Below, piece after piece: positions 12,426 through 24,599 of a DNA stretch of 64,000 nucleotides. The notes below the pieces were generated by a model. It saw only the letters and a program-made list of their open reading frames with translations. It had not been told where the DNA came from and searched no databases. Each line of letters starts with the position of its first letter. The first letter of the stretch is position 1. Source of the DNA: Himantopus leucocephalus (Eukaryota > Chordata > Aves > Charadriiformes > Recurvirostridae); NCBI GenBank assembly GCA_003993805.1, contig RSEF01000027.1, positions 193,597 to 257,596 on the forward strand, given 5' to 3'. The position numbers were made by a program, and so were the translations under genes.

Positions 12426-15400
12426 GCTTCCCTTCGGGACATTTGTCCTGTCCCCCTCCACTTCATTCCTCCCCAGTATTTTATCCTCTTACAGTTCAGC
12501 CCAACATCCTCATAGCCATTAGGCAAAAATTGTGATTCCCTGATCTTTCAGGCTGAGCTGTCTCAGAAGGGGCATGGGACGATCCAGACCTGTCATCCCT
12601 GCTCTGCCGTGACCACACGAAGCTGGACCAGGCCAAGTCGGAGCAGAGCTCCTCTTGCATCAAGTGTTTGGGCACAGCAAGGGCTGCCGGGGACCCATGG
12701 AGCACCATGCCCTCGGACAGTCAAAACCTTGGCCATGCACAGCAATGCCAGACCCAGCACAGATCTCACACCCACTCTGTGAATGCAGGTGATAACTCAA
12801 GATGCAAGACAGGCTGAGATCCGTGTCATCAATCCCTACCTTTGGCAGTACCATTAGCATGGGGGGTGCAGCTCCTTAGAGTTTTCTAAAATGAACAAAA
12901 AAAATTGCCTATACCTGCTTTTGTGTTGCGTTGGCTCTGCTGGACTATGACACTTCCCTGCTGGCATGCTCAGGACTGGGGTGTGAGTAGATGGGGACAT
13001 TACAGATGGGCACTGCAGCCTGGGCAGGTGGCAGAGCCTCAGCAAGGAGAAGATCTCCAGTCCTAGCAGTGTTCCAGTGGCAGTTCTCACCGTTACCCTA
13101 TAGCATGACTGACCAAGCAGCCCAGGAGACATGCAACACTGATGTAAATCCATGCAGCTCCTTTTGCTCCAAGAACACAAAGGTGTGCCTGCATCAGAGG
13201 GCCCCATGAGTTCCAGCCACAACGTCATGGAAAGTCACAGCCTGCAGCAAAAAATATCTGGTCTCATTTTTTACCATGCGTTCTCCAGCCTTCAGGGTAT
13301 TGCTAGGCTAGAGTCCTGGGGAAGGAAGGAAGGGAGAGGAGCGACTCTGTTCCCTTTGCTCTCCATCCCTTCCCCCCGTCCCCGGGATGCATTCCTCCAG
13401 ATGTCAAGGTAGACAGAGCTGCCTTCAAACAAGCCCAAGACCTGGGGCATATTTTCTTCATATGCTCAGCTAGTCCAATTAGTCAGATTTACTGCAGCTG
13501 TGAAAGGCAGCTCAGACTCTCCTGTAGAGCGAGGCTGCCCTCAAATACATGAGGTGTAAAACTGCCCTTCACCACACAATTTCAGAGAGACAACGTGTCT
13601 TACATTGCTTTTTACAACAGACCTGTTCCCCAGAAATCTCTGGTACTTGCCTTGAGGCTGCTTCCCCACCAGCAAGGCCTTATAAACCTATGACCACTGA
13701 TCTACCCATGCTCATCCACCCTCAACCATCTACGCTTGCTCACACGCACCTATGTGTAGACCACATACACATACATTGGCAACCAGGGCTCTACACATAC
13801 TCAACCATCCTAGTCATACCTCTCCTGTATCCTGAGATACTGCTTCACATTGATGAAAAAAATCACAACAATGTGCAAGAAATCCTTCTGAAACCTTTTC
13901 CACTGGGCGTTAGCCTGCCTGAAGTGGCTTAGGTGAAGACCGAACAGAATCCTAAAAGTTGCCTGGAAATAATTTTTCCACTAAAAAATGATGGCTGATG
14001 GGATAGGTGTCCTACTCTACATGACTCGGATCTCCCTTTACTTCAGAAGACAGTGGGGATGACTTTGAGTAGGGATGACTTGGACAGAAGAATAGAAGGT
14101 TAACAGAGAAGACTTTAAAGCTTCACCACAAGTAACTGCCTCTTTCCAAGTCCATTGCTGAAGCAGTGTCCCCACATGATGGAATGTGGGCCAACACAAT
14201 TTTTCAGGCAAAACTGTGCCAGTCAAACATAGTGTCCTTGTATTTACTGACGTTCGAGATGGGTTTCCTCGCTAGCTCTCTGTGCTCCAAGTTGTCATAG
14301 TCACTAAAAAAACATGTGTCTTAGGGCTTCATTAGGTGATTATTTTTTTTTTCTGAAGATCTCCATGACAAGATAGAGGAAAGATCTGAAAATCTAACCA
14401 GAGTTTGAACTGTGAGGTGCTAAAGGAATTTAAGTAGGTGACAGTGAAAGAAAGATGTTTTTATTCAAAGTCTGCAATAGCTCCAGTTCAGTGGCACCCA
14501 GGCACTGAGACAAAGTGTCCTTGGAAGATTTCTGTTTTACTGGAAATGGTGGAGGAATCAGCAGTCAGCATTTCCACTTCACATATTTCCTGTGATCCCC
14601 CAGCCACAGAGCAAGATATACGTGAATAAAAAGAAGGAGAGAAACTAAACCACAGGGAGCACAATTTATCATTCTGTCTGCACTTCAAATACAAGGACTG
14701 GGATTCCAGTTCTGCTCATATGTTCATTAACAGTGGTACTGTTAATAATACAAAATATTTTTATTATTAAGTCTGTGATTCATAGCTGTCCCTTGATGTT
14801 CTAGCTCAGGTCTGCACAAACAGAGGGCGAGACAGTTCCCTCCTAAAGGAAATAATAGGATACACATAGAAGCAATAATTTCCCAAGATTTACAAGCAAG
14901 AAATACAGGGACAAATAAGGAACCCGAGCCATCAAAGTCATATGAGTTATTGGCAAAGTTGAGAACACAACCCAAGTTTCTTGAGTTTGGATATGACAAC
15001 AGGTGCTACAGCAGGTTACTCCACCAATGCCTTAAAAATGTAATCTTTTGTTTCTAAAAAAACCCCAAACCCAGAAGCGCCAGTCTCTTAGCCACAAGAC
15101 CTTCTGAGATATTGCAGCAAAAGTTTGGTGCGAAAGAGTTTCTGTCACCACTGGAAGACAAAAAATATCCTAAGTGGAGGATTTAGAATGAACTTAGAAT
15201 AGTTTGTAAAAAACTGGAGTGAGGTAAGGCTATATGCAGGGGGGAAAAAGCCATAAAGTTATTCCTAAAATGTTAAAACCAGTACTAAAGGGTTTTGCTA
15301 AACTCAGAGCTTTCTATTACTGTCCTCTCAGCAGCCACCAGACCTTCAGCTGAAGCCTGAATTTCCTTTGCTTTATACCTGTGTCATCAGCAAATGGGAA

Positions 15401-18400
15401 TTTCAAAAAAAATACCAAGTAGAAACAACATCATGGTGCTCACCTGAACAGGTGAAGATCCGTTTTCGTGTAACAGTGAATATTTTCCCCTGTGACTACC
15501 TCTCCTGTAGGCACCTAACAGCTTTACAGGTCAACGGCAGGTAGTGCTCCACTGGACAGACCAAGCAGCTTTCCTGCAACCCCGCGCAAGCCACAAGCTT
15601 ACTTGGAGATAGCGTTAAACTTTTGCTGGAGTAAACATGGAGATGAGGAACCTAACGGGAGTGAGGCGTATGCTAGGCCAGTCCATGCAATGTCAGCGTG
15701 CTGGAGCATACCTCCCAGACCACTGGTGATGGAGCACTTCAAGAAGATACATGGAAATATGCAAAGATGTTCCTGTCCAAAGAAGATCAGAAGTGATGCA
15801 ATATCCAAAGAGGCCCTTCTTTAAACCATCCTGCTCAGGTGTTAGTACAGGATTGCTGTTTCCAGGTAATGACTGCCTTGGCGTGCCCTGCTAACGTGAT
15901 CTGAGATATGAAGAACCAGAAACAGCAGAGGACAGTCTGTTAGAGCCAGAGGGAGCATAAGAATCCAGGAGAGAGGAGATTTGAGTAAGAAAACCGAGGA
16001 ACAGGTAAGTTTAGAGAGAAATGTTAATGCTACCAGTCATAAGCTAGCAGCAAACACAGCCCTCAGAAACACACAGGACTGGAGTAATTTAAGATGGAAG
16101 GGACCCAGATGTCTCCTTCATGCTTTGGGAAAGGATTTCTTCAGCTAATTACATACTTTTTAGTAACGATTTACTTTAGGACTGATGGCTAGAGCCATCA
16201 AATAACTAATTTGATATTTTACCTCCACTTTAGATACTGAGACCAAAATTTAGGTCTTCAAAACAACAAATTCAGCTGCTTCTAAGACTTGAAGCCCCCT
16301 AAAGGACCATGGTCCCAAGGGAGCCCAGCTTCTCAGTTTCTGTTTCTGGCCATGCCCAGAAGTGCCTGAACGTGCAATTCAGTGACTAGCACCCGGATAA
16401 GCCAACCTCCACCACTGAACGGGAGTTGATCTGCAAATCAAGCACTCTGATGCCATTGCTTAACATTGCACCATGGTCTCGTACATTCCCTGCCTTCCCC
16501 AACACACCAAATCAGGTGCCTAAACCCACTCTGTCAGCAGCAGTCCCAGGTCATCCATCTCTTGCCCTTCGCTGTGTGGTTTGAGTCATCCTCTTCACGT
16601 CACACTGACCGTGGGGGAATTCCACCAAGGGCAGCTGAACTGCACCGGGAAGGGTTTGAGTTCCTGGTGTCTCACACTCATCAGTGGCTCGATATGTTGA
16701 AAGGCATGCTAAGAACAAATCCAGGAGACTCCATGGTCCCATCACCTTCCCCAGGCACTTGGTTTCTTCCTGCTGGTAGATTCTGATGGAGAAAGGAAGA
16801 AAAGCTAAAAGAAGAAAAAGTGACAAAAGTTAGAAGGGGAAGGAGAGGTTCTCGATGTGATTACAATGCTCCTTTGCTGGAATGTCATTAGAACAAACCA
16901 AAGGATCCCTCCGGATGCCTTGGCACCTACAGTGGTTGAGTTTGCAGTACCACAATGTTACCACAATACAGAAGGACCTTTATGCTGACATTGTAAAGGC
17001 AACAGGACTTTTCTTGAGCAGCCAAACCTCTAGCTTCCTCAATTTTTTTCATTTCTGGACATACTGAAACCGGTCTATAAGAGTCAATATTGCCAAACTA
17101 GACAGACCAATGTGATTGAAAAGACCCTCAGTAAATAAAACTGTCAGTCAGCAGCACAAGGAGGTATCTATGAGTGAAATTTTGAAATTGCACTCTTTTA
17201 GGTAACTGTCATTTGCTCCTAGAAATTACATTTAAAATTAATGTTTGCTGTAGAACTTATAAATATTTGTTCAGGCTAGCATGAAATATCCCCGGGATAA
17301 TTTTAGCATGTACGCATCAGATTTTCATTTCACAGCAGAGAAGACTGAAAGTAAGTCTGTTCATTTCACAGACAACATAGTCTTCATCCCTGTGAGACAG
17401 GTCACACTCCTTGGTGAGACATGCCTGCCATTTTAAGTCTTTGGGGACATAGGCTGATACAACTAAAGACACAACTGAAACCTGCCATTGTTTTTCTACT
17501 CATTTTTCTACGCATTTCAGTGGGAGAATCTTGGAGCCAAGAGTCACTATGAGTGACATGGTTAGAGACAACAGGTAGCTTCTACTCACAGGATCTCCAA
17601 GCCAAAGCAACTGCTGGTACACTCAAATCACAGTCTCTTCCCAAAAGGTAGGACAACGTGAATTCCTCATGAAGCTGGGACAAACAGTCCATGGTGTTCA
17701 GAACAGATTAAGAGAGCAACGGATGGGAGAAGTTAAAAGGTGTGGGAGGGCAGGCAACTCATGAAACTTCATCACAAGTTGAAGTCCAAGTCTATAGGGA
17801 GCTTTCCCTTGACTTCAGTCTGCTTGGGATCAAATCTTTACCACCACACTCTTCATCTTTCAACACCTGTCTGTGGCTACATCAATATGATGTTGGGCAG
17901 TTACTGGGGTGGGGGTGGGTGCTTTAGCATCTCAGCTGGTTTTGTCATGCAGCACTTCCTGAGGCAACACTGAGGTCTCTGCCCAATGCACAGCAGCAAG
18001 TGAAGTCTCTGGGGGTTGGGTCTTGGGTCACTTTTCCCCACTTGTTTGTCTGCAGAGGCAGTACTTTGTAGCTTGTTGTTGGCTTGATTTGTAAATCCTA
18101 GCATCAAGCAATGGATGAAGAGCACTTTGTAATGCTCCCCAGTGTCTGATGGACAGCCACCAAGACCTTGATGATGGGGAAATCCTTTTTCACTGTTGTC
18201 TGGCTGAGCGTCCACATATGGTCCAAACAACCACTCAATTCAGATTTCAAAAGATTACCCCAGTTGTATTTCTGCAGTGTTGCGCATTTTTTGTTGTTTT
18301 CCATGGGATTTCAGTTGTCTGTGGTATCACCTCAGATATTTCACTTCAGTCTCTCCTTTTGCTGCCTGTTTAACAGTTTGACATTTTAATGATGGAAATG

Positions 18401-20216
18401 CTTTTGCTCAGTACTTTTAATTCTTATTCTGTTTATGCAGCTCCAAGACATCCACCAATAGATCTACAACCCTGTGCAGCATTTTAAGGTCTGCTTTTGC
18501 TAGATAGATTTATAGGCTCTTCAGTGACAATTCACATACTCCGTGGCTTACTTTAACCAGTAAGTTAAAAGTGCCTGTGACAATTCCCTGGCACTGGAAC
18601 CAGAGAGACAGGGACACAGGACCACCTTCATCCATCCTGCTAAATTCACTTTACCTCCAGAAGAGGTGGGTCACATCTTAAGGATCTATTTGGAATAGTT
18701 CCTGTTCCACACTAACACCAAATTGTGACTAAAATTTCTTCAGGGCTGTGCAAGTTGGCCAGGTCAGGGCCATGCCAGGGTCCATGCTTCATAGCTAAAA
18801 ACATGGACAATAGAGTTCAAGATCTGGGGAAGATTCCCAGGTAGTGTTTAATTTAGTGGAACAGATTAAATCCACGTCTCCAAATGCTCTTTTGAAAATC
18901 ATCGCTTTCTTAAACCCAAGTGATTGCGCTCAATAAAACATAGCTGGGTGCCAGGTGAGAGATTTGCCAGGGTGGACTATACCAAATATACCCTTTGGGA
19001 TCTGAAATCCCACAAGAGGAACAAGCCATGTTTAACATCTATAATGCGTCATAGACAGCTGAAAAACCCATTGGACTAAGCCTGGAGAAGCTTCACCTCA
19101 TAGTCCTTGCAGCCCATGCAGAGACTGATGAAGAGGTAAGGTGCAGAGCAAACAGCTGGTAGATGTCCTCTCTTGGAGGCATGATGGCCAGGAAACCAAT
19201 TACCACTGATGAGAACAGCTCTGCACTCAGTGTCCAAATACACTAAAATCTACAAGAACTGAGAATCAAGGACAGAGGCATGAGGCAGGTCCATCCCAAT
19301 AATTAGACAGCAACAAGGAATGCATTTGTATCCAGACCCTGAGTATCAGGAGAAGGTCTGTAACTTTCAAAACCATGCGACACACTGGGCTGCCCAAGAT
19401 AGGACCTTGGACCTCTGTTATAGCCATTGCTCTGCAATAAATTGATTTGCTGGCTACTCCTGAAGCACCTAATCTCCAGATGGGTATGAACTGGGCAGCT
19501 CCACTGCAGGCAATAGAGCTGGGATTGTTGAGTATGTTTTATGAGCAAAAGCACCTTTTTTTGCTTCTCCCATTTCTTTGTCCCATTCTGTTGAGTCATC
19601 CCCTCGATCTCTTACTCTGACACAACAGCTCCTGTAAAAACAGCGTCTCTATGCAATAACAAGGATTTTCAAGGGTCTCTTTGCAACATGCCACCTCTAT
19701 AGAGAAGTGATAATGCTTGTGGTTCTTTTTTTGGATTGTGTGTGTATTCCTGATAATATTTCCATCTTTTGACATCCAGCGGTGCACTTCATAAGAAATT
19801 CATTAATGGGACATCTTCCCGTCTGCCTGCTCCACTCTCACCATGACATGGCTTTCTTTTCTCGAGAGAAAACCAGGCTGCCACTGCCTCCCCCCCTCCA
19901 TCCATCCCACCCACATGCTTTGAAAAACCTGGGCAGTGCAGATTTCACTTAAAGCTTATAACCCGGTTTTGCCCATGTGGCTCACAACAACATTTTCAGA
20001 GCGTTTTTCTGCCTCTGGTGCTCTCATTAGTTCTGTCTCCTGCAAGGGTTAATGTTCACCTCCCTCACCATCTAAAGAATAAGTTGTCTATTTCACCCCC
20101 ACCGTGAGATTAAGCGCAATCACAGTCACCCTTCATCCTTACCTTGCAAAGCCTTGGCATGCCCAGCCAGAAGCAGGGTCTGTGCATCCTGGGTTTCTAA
20201 GTGAAATTCAAAAAAA
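12426..20216. other. Upstream intergenic DNA, no gene seen
   Basis: This is mainly unique, moderately AT-rich sequence with short frames only. I found no exon of WNT9B, which in other vertebrates lies head-to-head with WNT3, so it must lie further left if synteny holds. Confidence 0.5.
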
Positions 20217-20316
20217 NNNNNNNNNNNNNNNNNNNNNNNNNNNNNNNNNNNNNNNNNNNNNNNNNNNNNNNNNNNNNNNNNNNNNNNNNNNNNNNNNNNN
20301 NNNNNNNNNNNNNNNN
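20217..20316. other. Assembly gap (100 N)
   Basis: There are exactly 100 N, flanked by A-rich runs on both sides (six A before, about ten A after). The round length suggests a placeholder for a gap of unknown size. The gap lies about 440 bases upstream of the WNT3 ATG. Confidence 0.99.
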
Positions 20317-20439
20317 AAAAAAAAAATTAAAAAAATTTGGAAAAAAACCCAACCAAACACCAAAAGTCTCACTGCCCCAGTAAAGTCTCTTGCAAAGAGG
20401 GTTTGTCTGTGGAAGCGAGGGCTAGGAACAAAGTTGTGG

Positions 20440-20758
20440 GGTGGAGGGGGAGGAGAGCATGATTGACAGCCCTGAGCTGAGACTCATCCCTTACCTTGGG
20501 CCATGCGGTCTGATTGGCTGCCTGCTGACATCCCCAAGCCCTGCACTTTTTAATAGACGCTTTTGGATGATCTACAGGGAAAAGGCTTGGAGAGGTGTGT
20601 TTCTGACAAGCCAGAAAGTCATCCGCACTACAAGGGACTTTGTTTANTTTTTTTTTTTTTTTTTTTTTTACTGGAAGGAGGGGGATTCTTCATTTTTCGC
20701 ACTTAAATGTTTTTCTGAAAACTTCGCTGAGATTTTTCCCTTGCACCAGCCTGGACTA
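20440..20758 (+). promoter_or_regulatory. WNT3: Presumed WNT3 proximal promoter and 5' UTR
   Basis: This stretch lies directly upstream of the WNT3 start codon. It contains an inverted CCAAT box (ATTGG, 20513-20517) and, about 35 bases further on, an AT-rich TATA-like stretch (CTTTTTAATAG, about 20546-20556). An upstream ATG at 20503 opens a 16-codon frame closed by TAA at 20551-20553, which would be a uORF if the transcript started upstream of it. A run of 22 T with an adjacent ambiguous base lies at 20647-20669. CpG content looks low, so no CpG island is evident. The start site is not determined and the boundaries are inferred. Confidence 0.4.
20647..20669. repeat. Poly-T run with ambiguous base
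   Basis: One N is followed by 22 T, 90 bases upstream of the WNT3 ATG. The ambiguous base and homopolymer suggest that length is uncertain here. Confidence 0.95.
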
Positions 20759-20838
20759 ATGGATTACCACCTGCTTGGACTAATTTTATCTTTTCTCTTC
20801 AATGGCACAAAGGTCTTAGCCGGTTATCCAATTTGGTG
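20759..20838 (+). CDS. WNT3: WNT3 coding exon 1 (signal peptide and N-terminus)
   Basis: This exon encodes the first 26 codons and two bases of codon 27 of a secreted Wnt ligand, which signals through Frizzled and LRP5/6 receptors. The peptide starts MDYHLLGLI. It has a hydrophobic core (about residues 5-14) and a likely signal-peptidase site after V-L-A at residue 21, then GYPIWW, the conserved start of mature WNT3/WNT3A. The exon ends after TG of Trp27 and is followed by the donor GTAAGA. The first G of exon 2 completes the codon. The ATG has G at +4 but C at -3, so its context is moderate. The frame is also open upstream for about 300 bases, but similarity to WNT3 starts at this ATG. The leader contains an N-G-T sequon at residues 15-17 that should be lost with the signal peptide. 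The LAGYPIWW junction matches WNT3 as I know it. Confidence 0.93.
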
Positions 20839-20873
20839 GTAAGATTTTCTTTTTCCCCCCTTCCCTCTTTCAA

Positions 20874-20903
20874 TGATTGATTAATGAATTAATTAATTAT
20901 TAG
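20874..20903. promoter_or_regulatory. TAAT-rich homeodomain motif cluster
   Basis: A 30-base AT-rich stretch, 36 bases into WNT3 intron 1, contains TGATTGAT (a PBX-HOX-type motif) followed by repeated ATTA/TAAT cores from overlapping GAATTAATTAATTATTA. Such clusters bind homeodomain proteins, but this is a motif match only. The TTAA-type repetition could also be simple low complexity. Confidence 0.3.
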
Positions 20904-23459
20904 CTATGGGATTTGTGTGTATGCGTGTTCCTTCCTTTTCACCCTTCGCCCTGCTGAGCTGGCCATGACTGCATGTTTGATTCTAAGCATAATTTCTTCA
21001 GATTTGACCGGTAATTAATGAAAAGTTTGGGGGTTATTTTTAAAGGGCAATGTGTAGGTTTCCCTTTGCGCAAATGGAGTCTTCCCCACCACTCTTAATT
21101 TCTCCATTTTTGTCACTGTAGCAATAGGCATTTGTTTTAGATGTAAAAGGATGCGGTTTTATTTTCTTGTGCAATAGAGATTTTGTCTGTTGCATGACTG
21201 TGTAGCAGGTATTTTCTTCCTTTCCATTACACTGTAATCGATCCTTAAAAAAAAAAAAATTTTATTTTCTTCTTGGCTGCTGCAGTTTTTGGACTTCTTT
21301 CTCTTCTTTTGTTGTATTCTGTCATGTGAATTTAGTCCGGCAAATAAGCTGAGAACGCAAATGGCACCTGAGAAAATATTCCTTAGTAAAATTCCTAAAG
21401 ATGGATTTTGTTCTTTTTAATTATGGAAATGTCACTTATTTCCTTGCACCAACAATAAAAATAATTTTTAAAAGATTTGGTTATATCTTATAATGTGGCT
21501 GTTAAGAAACCTGAGTTACTTATTTTAAAAATAAACATAACAGTATATAAATAACTATATTAACAAAATGCAATTGGAAGCACTTTAGAATGAAAAATAG
21601 AGAATAAAACATTTCAGGTCATTTAAACACAGCAGACAGCGAGTTGCATAACAGAATATTTTAGTTAATTTCTCTCTTTATGGTGTAGGATTTCTCATTG
21701 GAATATATCTTGTTAAGTTTCTGTACGTGCCAGGTAGGGGCTGTAAGCCTAATGATCTGTAGGGCAAAGAGGGAGATGTTGGAATTTGGTGCTACTGAGA
21801 TTCTTGGGTTATTTTCGCCTTTCCAGAAAAGTCTTTTTTTTTATTACTGAATTAGATCCTTTCAGTACCAACATGGAGATGGCAAGAAGTAGGTGGGAGT
21901 GAACTTGGAAATGGACTGCCATGTCTGGGAATATTTAGAAATCAGAAGGGAAAAGCCGAATTTTTTTTAATAATCCACTTATTACCGTGGACTTTGAGAA
22001 TGAAAATGTGCAGTTCCAATAGAGAAAGACTAAGAATACAATGAGAAGTCCACGCTCAGGAAGCATTTAAAAGCTACGCAGGTTCATGAAATGGCTAAAT
22101 CACAGCATGTTTTCCTGAAGAATTAAATTATTTCCTCGCCCTGAGCGTGGCTGCCTAACTTCAGGATCGAAGCCTGGGGCAGGGGAGCCTACTGAAATAG
22201 AGACAGCGTCACTTTGATTCCTTACATCCCTTTTCTCCCTCATTTGGGGACCGGCGTGTCTGAACGGGGGCGTGCGGTGGGTTGGAGAACAGGTCAAAAT
22301 TGCATGGCTGGATCTAAAGGCAAGGATCTGCATGGGGCAACGGTACCTTGCCGTGACACCAGCTCTCCCAGGGTCTCACCAGCTCCTGACCTGCCTCAGG
22401 CTTTGATATAAATCAGGATTTAATGCCCAAATCAAGGAAGGTTTCGACTCACAGAGTGAGGAACCGAAATCTTCTTGAAGAAAAGGTCTGGTTATTTTCC
22501 CCGTGAAGCGAAACTGTTCCTGTGAGCAAAATGTCTCTCCCTGTTCCCAGGAGAAGACGCTGCAGACAGGTGTCTGCCCCATGTCCTTGTCTTCCCCAAA
22601 ATCTCTACAAGTTCACCCCAAACAAACAATACAGGGTAAGACAGAAAGACCAGGGGCATGGCAAGCAGCATCCGTGGGAAACGAGGGAGTCGAACAAGCT
22701 ATCTGCAGAATTTTATTCAATAAATCCACATCTTGCATATTTTTTTGAAGATTCTGGCAATACCAAGGTGCCACAGAGTCTCCACTACACTGGAGGGGTG
22801 CGATGAGATGCCCCACGTCAGACTGAGGGGCTATCAAAAACAGCATAAGGTTGTAGAGGATTCTTGAGGGCTGAAGGAGCAGAAGGGGAGAAATATCTGG
22901 GCCAGGGCTCCCCAACTGCTCAGGCAGAGACAATGCTTCCCACAGCACACAAAATTAAATACCTTCTTCAGTCCTACCGAAGGCTTTGCTCTGTGGAGCT
23001 GAGATCTTATGTACGCTGTGCTCTAGCGTGATGTGGTACATATAATCTTTAAAAAAACATCCTTTTCCAGTTTTCTTCCTGATCCTCTGATCTTTAGGCA
23101 GGCGTACATCAGGCTTTGGGGGATGACTCCCACTTGCAGGGTTCAACACGCCCCAAAATAGGGGGAGGGAAGCAAAGATGGGGCACAGCATCAGCCCAGT
23201 CACCTGCGCTGGGCTCCTGCACCCCTCCAGGCCAGGCTGGACCGGAGATCATCAGTGTTACCTCATCCTCAGCTAAACCCATCTCTGCTAAATACGAGAC
23301 CTTCAGGAAGACTGTTCGTCTTGCAGGACCCCAAGACAGCTGACAGATAGTGCCCGGTCCTGCGGGTGCAACCTTTCTGTTTATTTTTCTACTGTATAGT
23401 GAATACTTTGGCAGCAAAATCAGAACAGATCATTGCGGCTTTGGGGCATAAATGGGAAA
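20904..23459 (+). other. Intron 1, proximal part, AT-rich
   Basis: From 20904 to about 22100 the sequence is AT-rich, with a 13-A run near 21248 and T-rich tracts. From 22100 it becomes mixed. I recognise no repeat family and no exon. The AT-rich, repeat-free first kilobase next to a developmental gene's first exon is a plausible regulatory zone. Confidence 0.5.
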
Positions 23460-23669
23460 AACGTTTATTCCTGTAGCAGGGAGGAAGTGTCTGAACGTGC
23501 ACAAGGAAAAGAAGTGCAAAGAGAATGGGGTCTCCGCACCTTGTAAATGGGTTTAGGGGTGGCTGGAATAATCCGGCTGCTCCGCAGTGCAGTCAGACAA
23601 TGCCGGCAAACACGACATCGATGACAGTGTGGTGGAAGGGATAAAAGCAACAAGATGACGCTGCTGAGG

Positions 23670-24577
23670 GTTTGCACTGAGTTGTGTTTTTATTGAGGGC
23701 CCAGGGAAGGATGCTGGCCGTCTGGTTATGTCGTGTGGAGAGAGCATAACTCAACAGCAACCCTCCAGCTTGCACGCCATCGTGTTAGAGGGTGGATCCT
23801 GCCCTTGGCCTCAGTGGTGAAACGTACTATGCAAGGCAGCGAGGCTCAAGCCATCAGCCCTTGGCGCAGGGAGCAGTCTGGACGGACGGCATGCAAAGGG
23901 AAAGTCTTTGCGGTGCAAGTACAGATCTGCAGTGTCCAGGCTCGCTGGTGGCAGCCACTGGGCTGCAAAGCCAAGAGGGGGGTTTGCAGTCCAGCCTGTT
24001 TGATTGCTAGCAACTTCCTGGGTCGTCCTGTCCTCAACCAACAAGGCAATGCCTGAGCAAGGTCCGGGTGTAGCGCAGACTGTAGATGTAGCCTTCAGCG
24101 AGCAGGGGTGGTATTTTGCTATAGGTCCAACCCTTCTTCATGTTCTTCCACCCTCTTACAGCAGTGAAAAGGAACAAACGGGAAAGCACAGATGGGAAAA
24201 GGTCATCTAAATGCTGCCTGCGAGAGTGGTAACAAGAGGAGCCAACAAAAGCTTCCTCAGATATGTGTCCAACACTTATGCTGTCTAGGTTGCTGCTGCT
24301 AAAAGAGAGGCAGAGAAGGAAGAGACGGAGAGATGCAGTGAGGCCGTGGAGACTCAGGACTCCTGACCCTTCAGGGATGGCATAGATGGAACCAAAGCGG
24401 GTAGCAGGTCCGTGGCTGGCACCCCAGCCCCGCAGGCAGCAGTCATGGGTCATGCCAACAGCATTTTTAGGTGCCAGGAGAAGGATGGTGGTGACATCAA
24501 CCGTGCCTGCAGTCATTTTTTTAATTCCAAATGCCCTAATGACAGCATGGATAACAGAACACGTCTCTTTCATTGGG
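23670..24577 (-). other. Candidate antisense terminal exon (hypothetical)
   Basis: On the - strand, a pyrimidine-rich acceptor (CTTCACCCCCCCAAG, AG at 24579-24578) precedes an open frame from 24577 to the stop at 24036-24034. A possible branch motif CTGAC lies about 28 bases upstream of the AG. An AATAAA signal lies at 23694-23689, with U-rich sequence beyond it. The frame joins in phase to an upstream frame ending at a consensus donor (25674). The predicted peptide matches no family I know and has no convincing signal or membrane segment. It could equally be chance in intronic DNA. Confidence 0.15.
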
Positions 24578-24599
24578 CTTGGGGGGGTGAAGGTATGAA

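Noticed and set aside
12073..12522. 149-codon + strand frame starting with ATG upstream of WNT3
   Set aside because: It runs through a (TTG)n microsatellite and a CCCAGC-rich repeat, giving poly-Cys and Pro/Ala-rich low complexity, so it is not a credible gene.
20441..20842. Longer reading frame extending the WNT3 start upstream
   Set aside because: The frame is open upstream but passes through a poly-T run with an N, and similarity to WNT3 begins only at the ATG at 20759.
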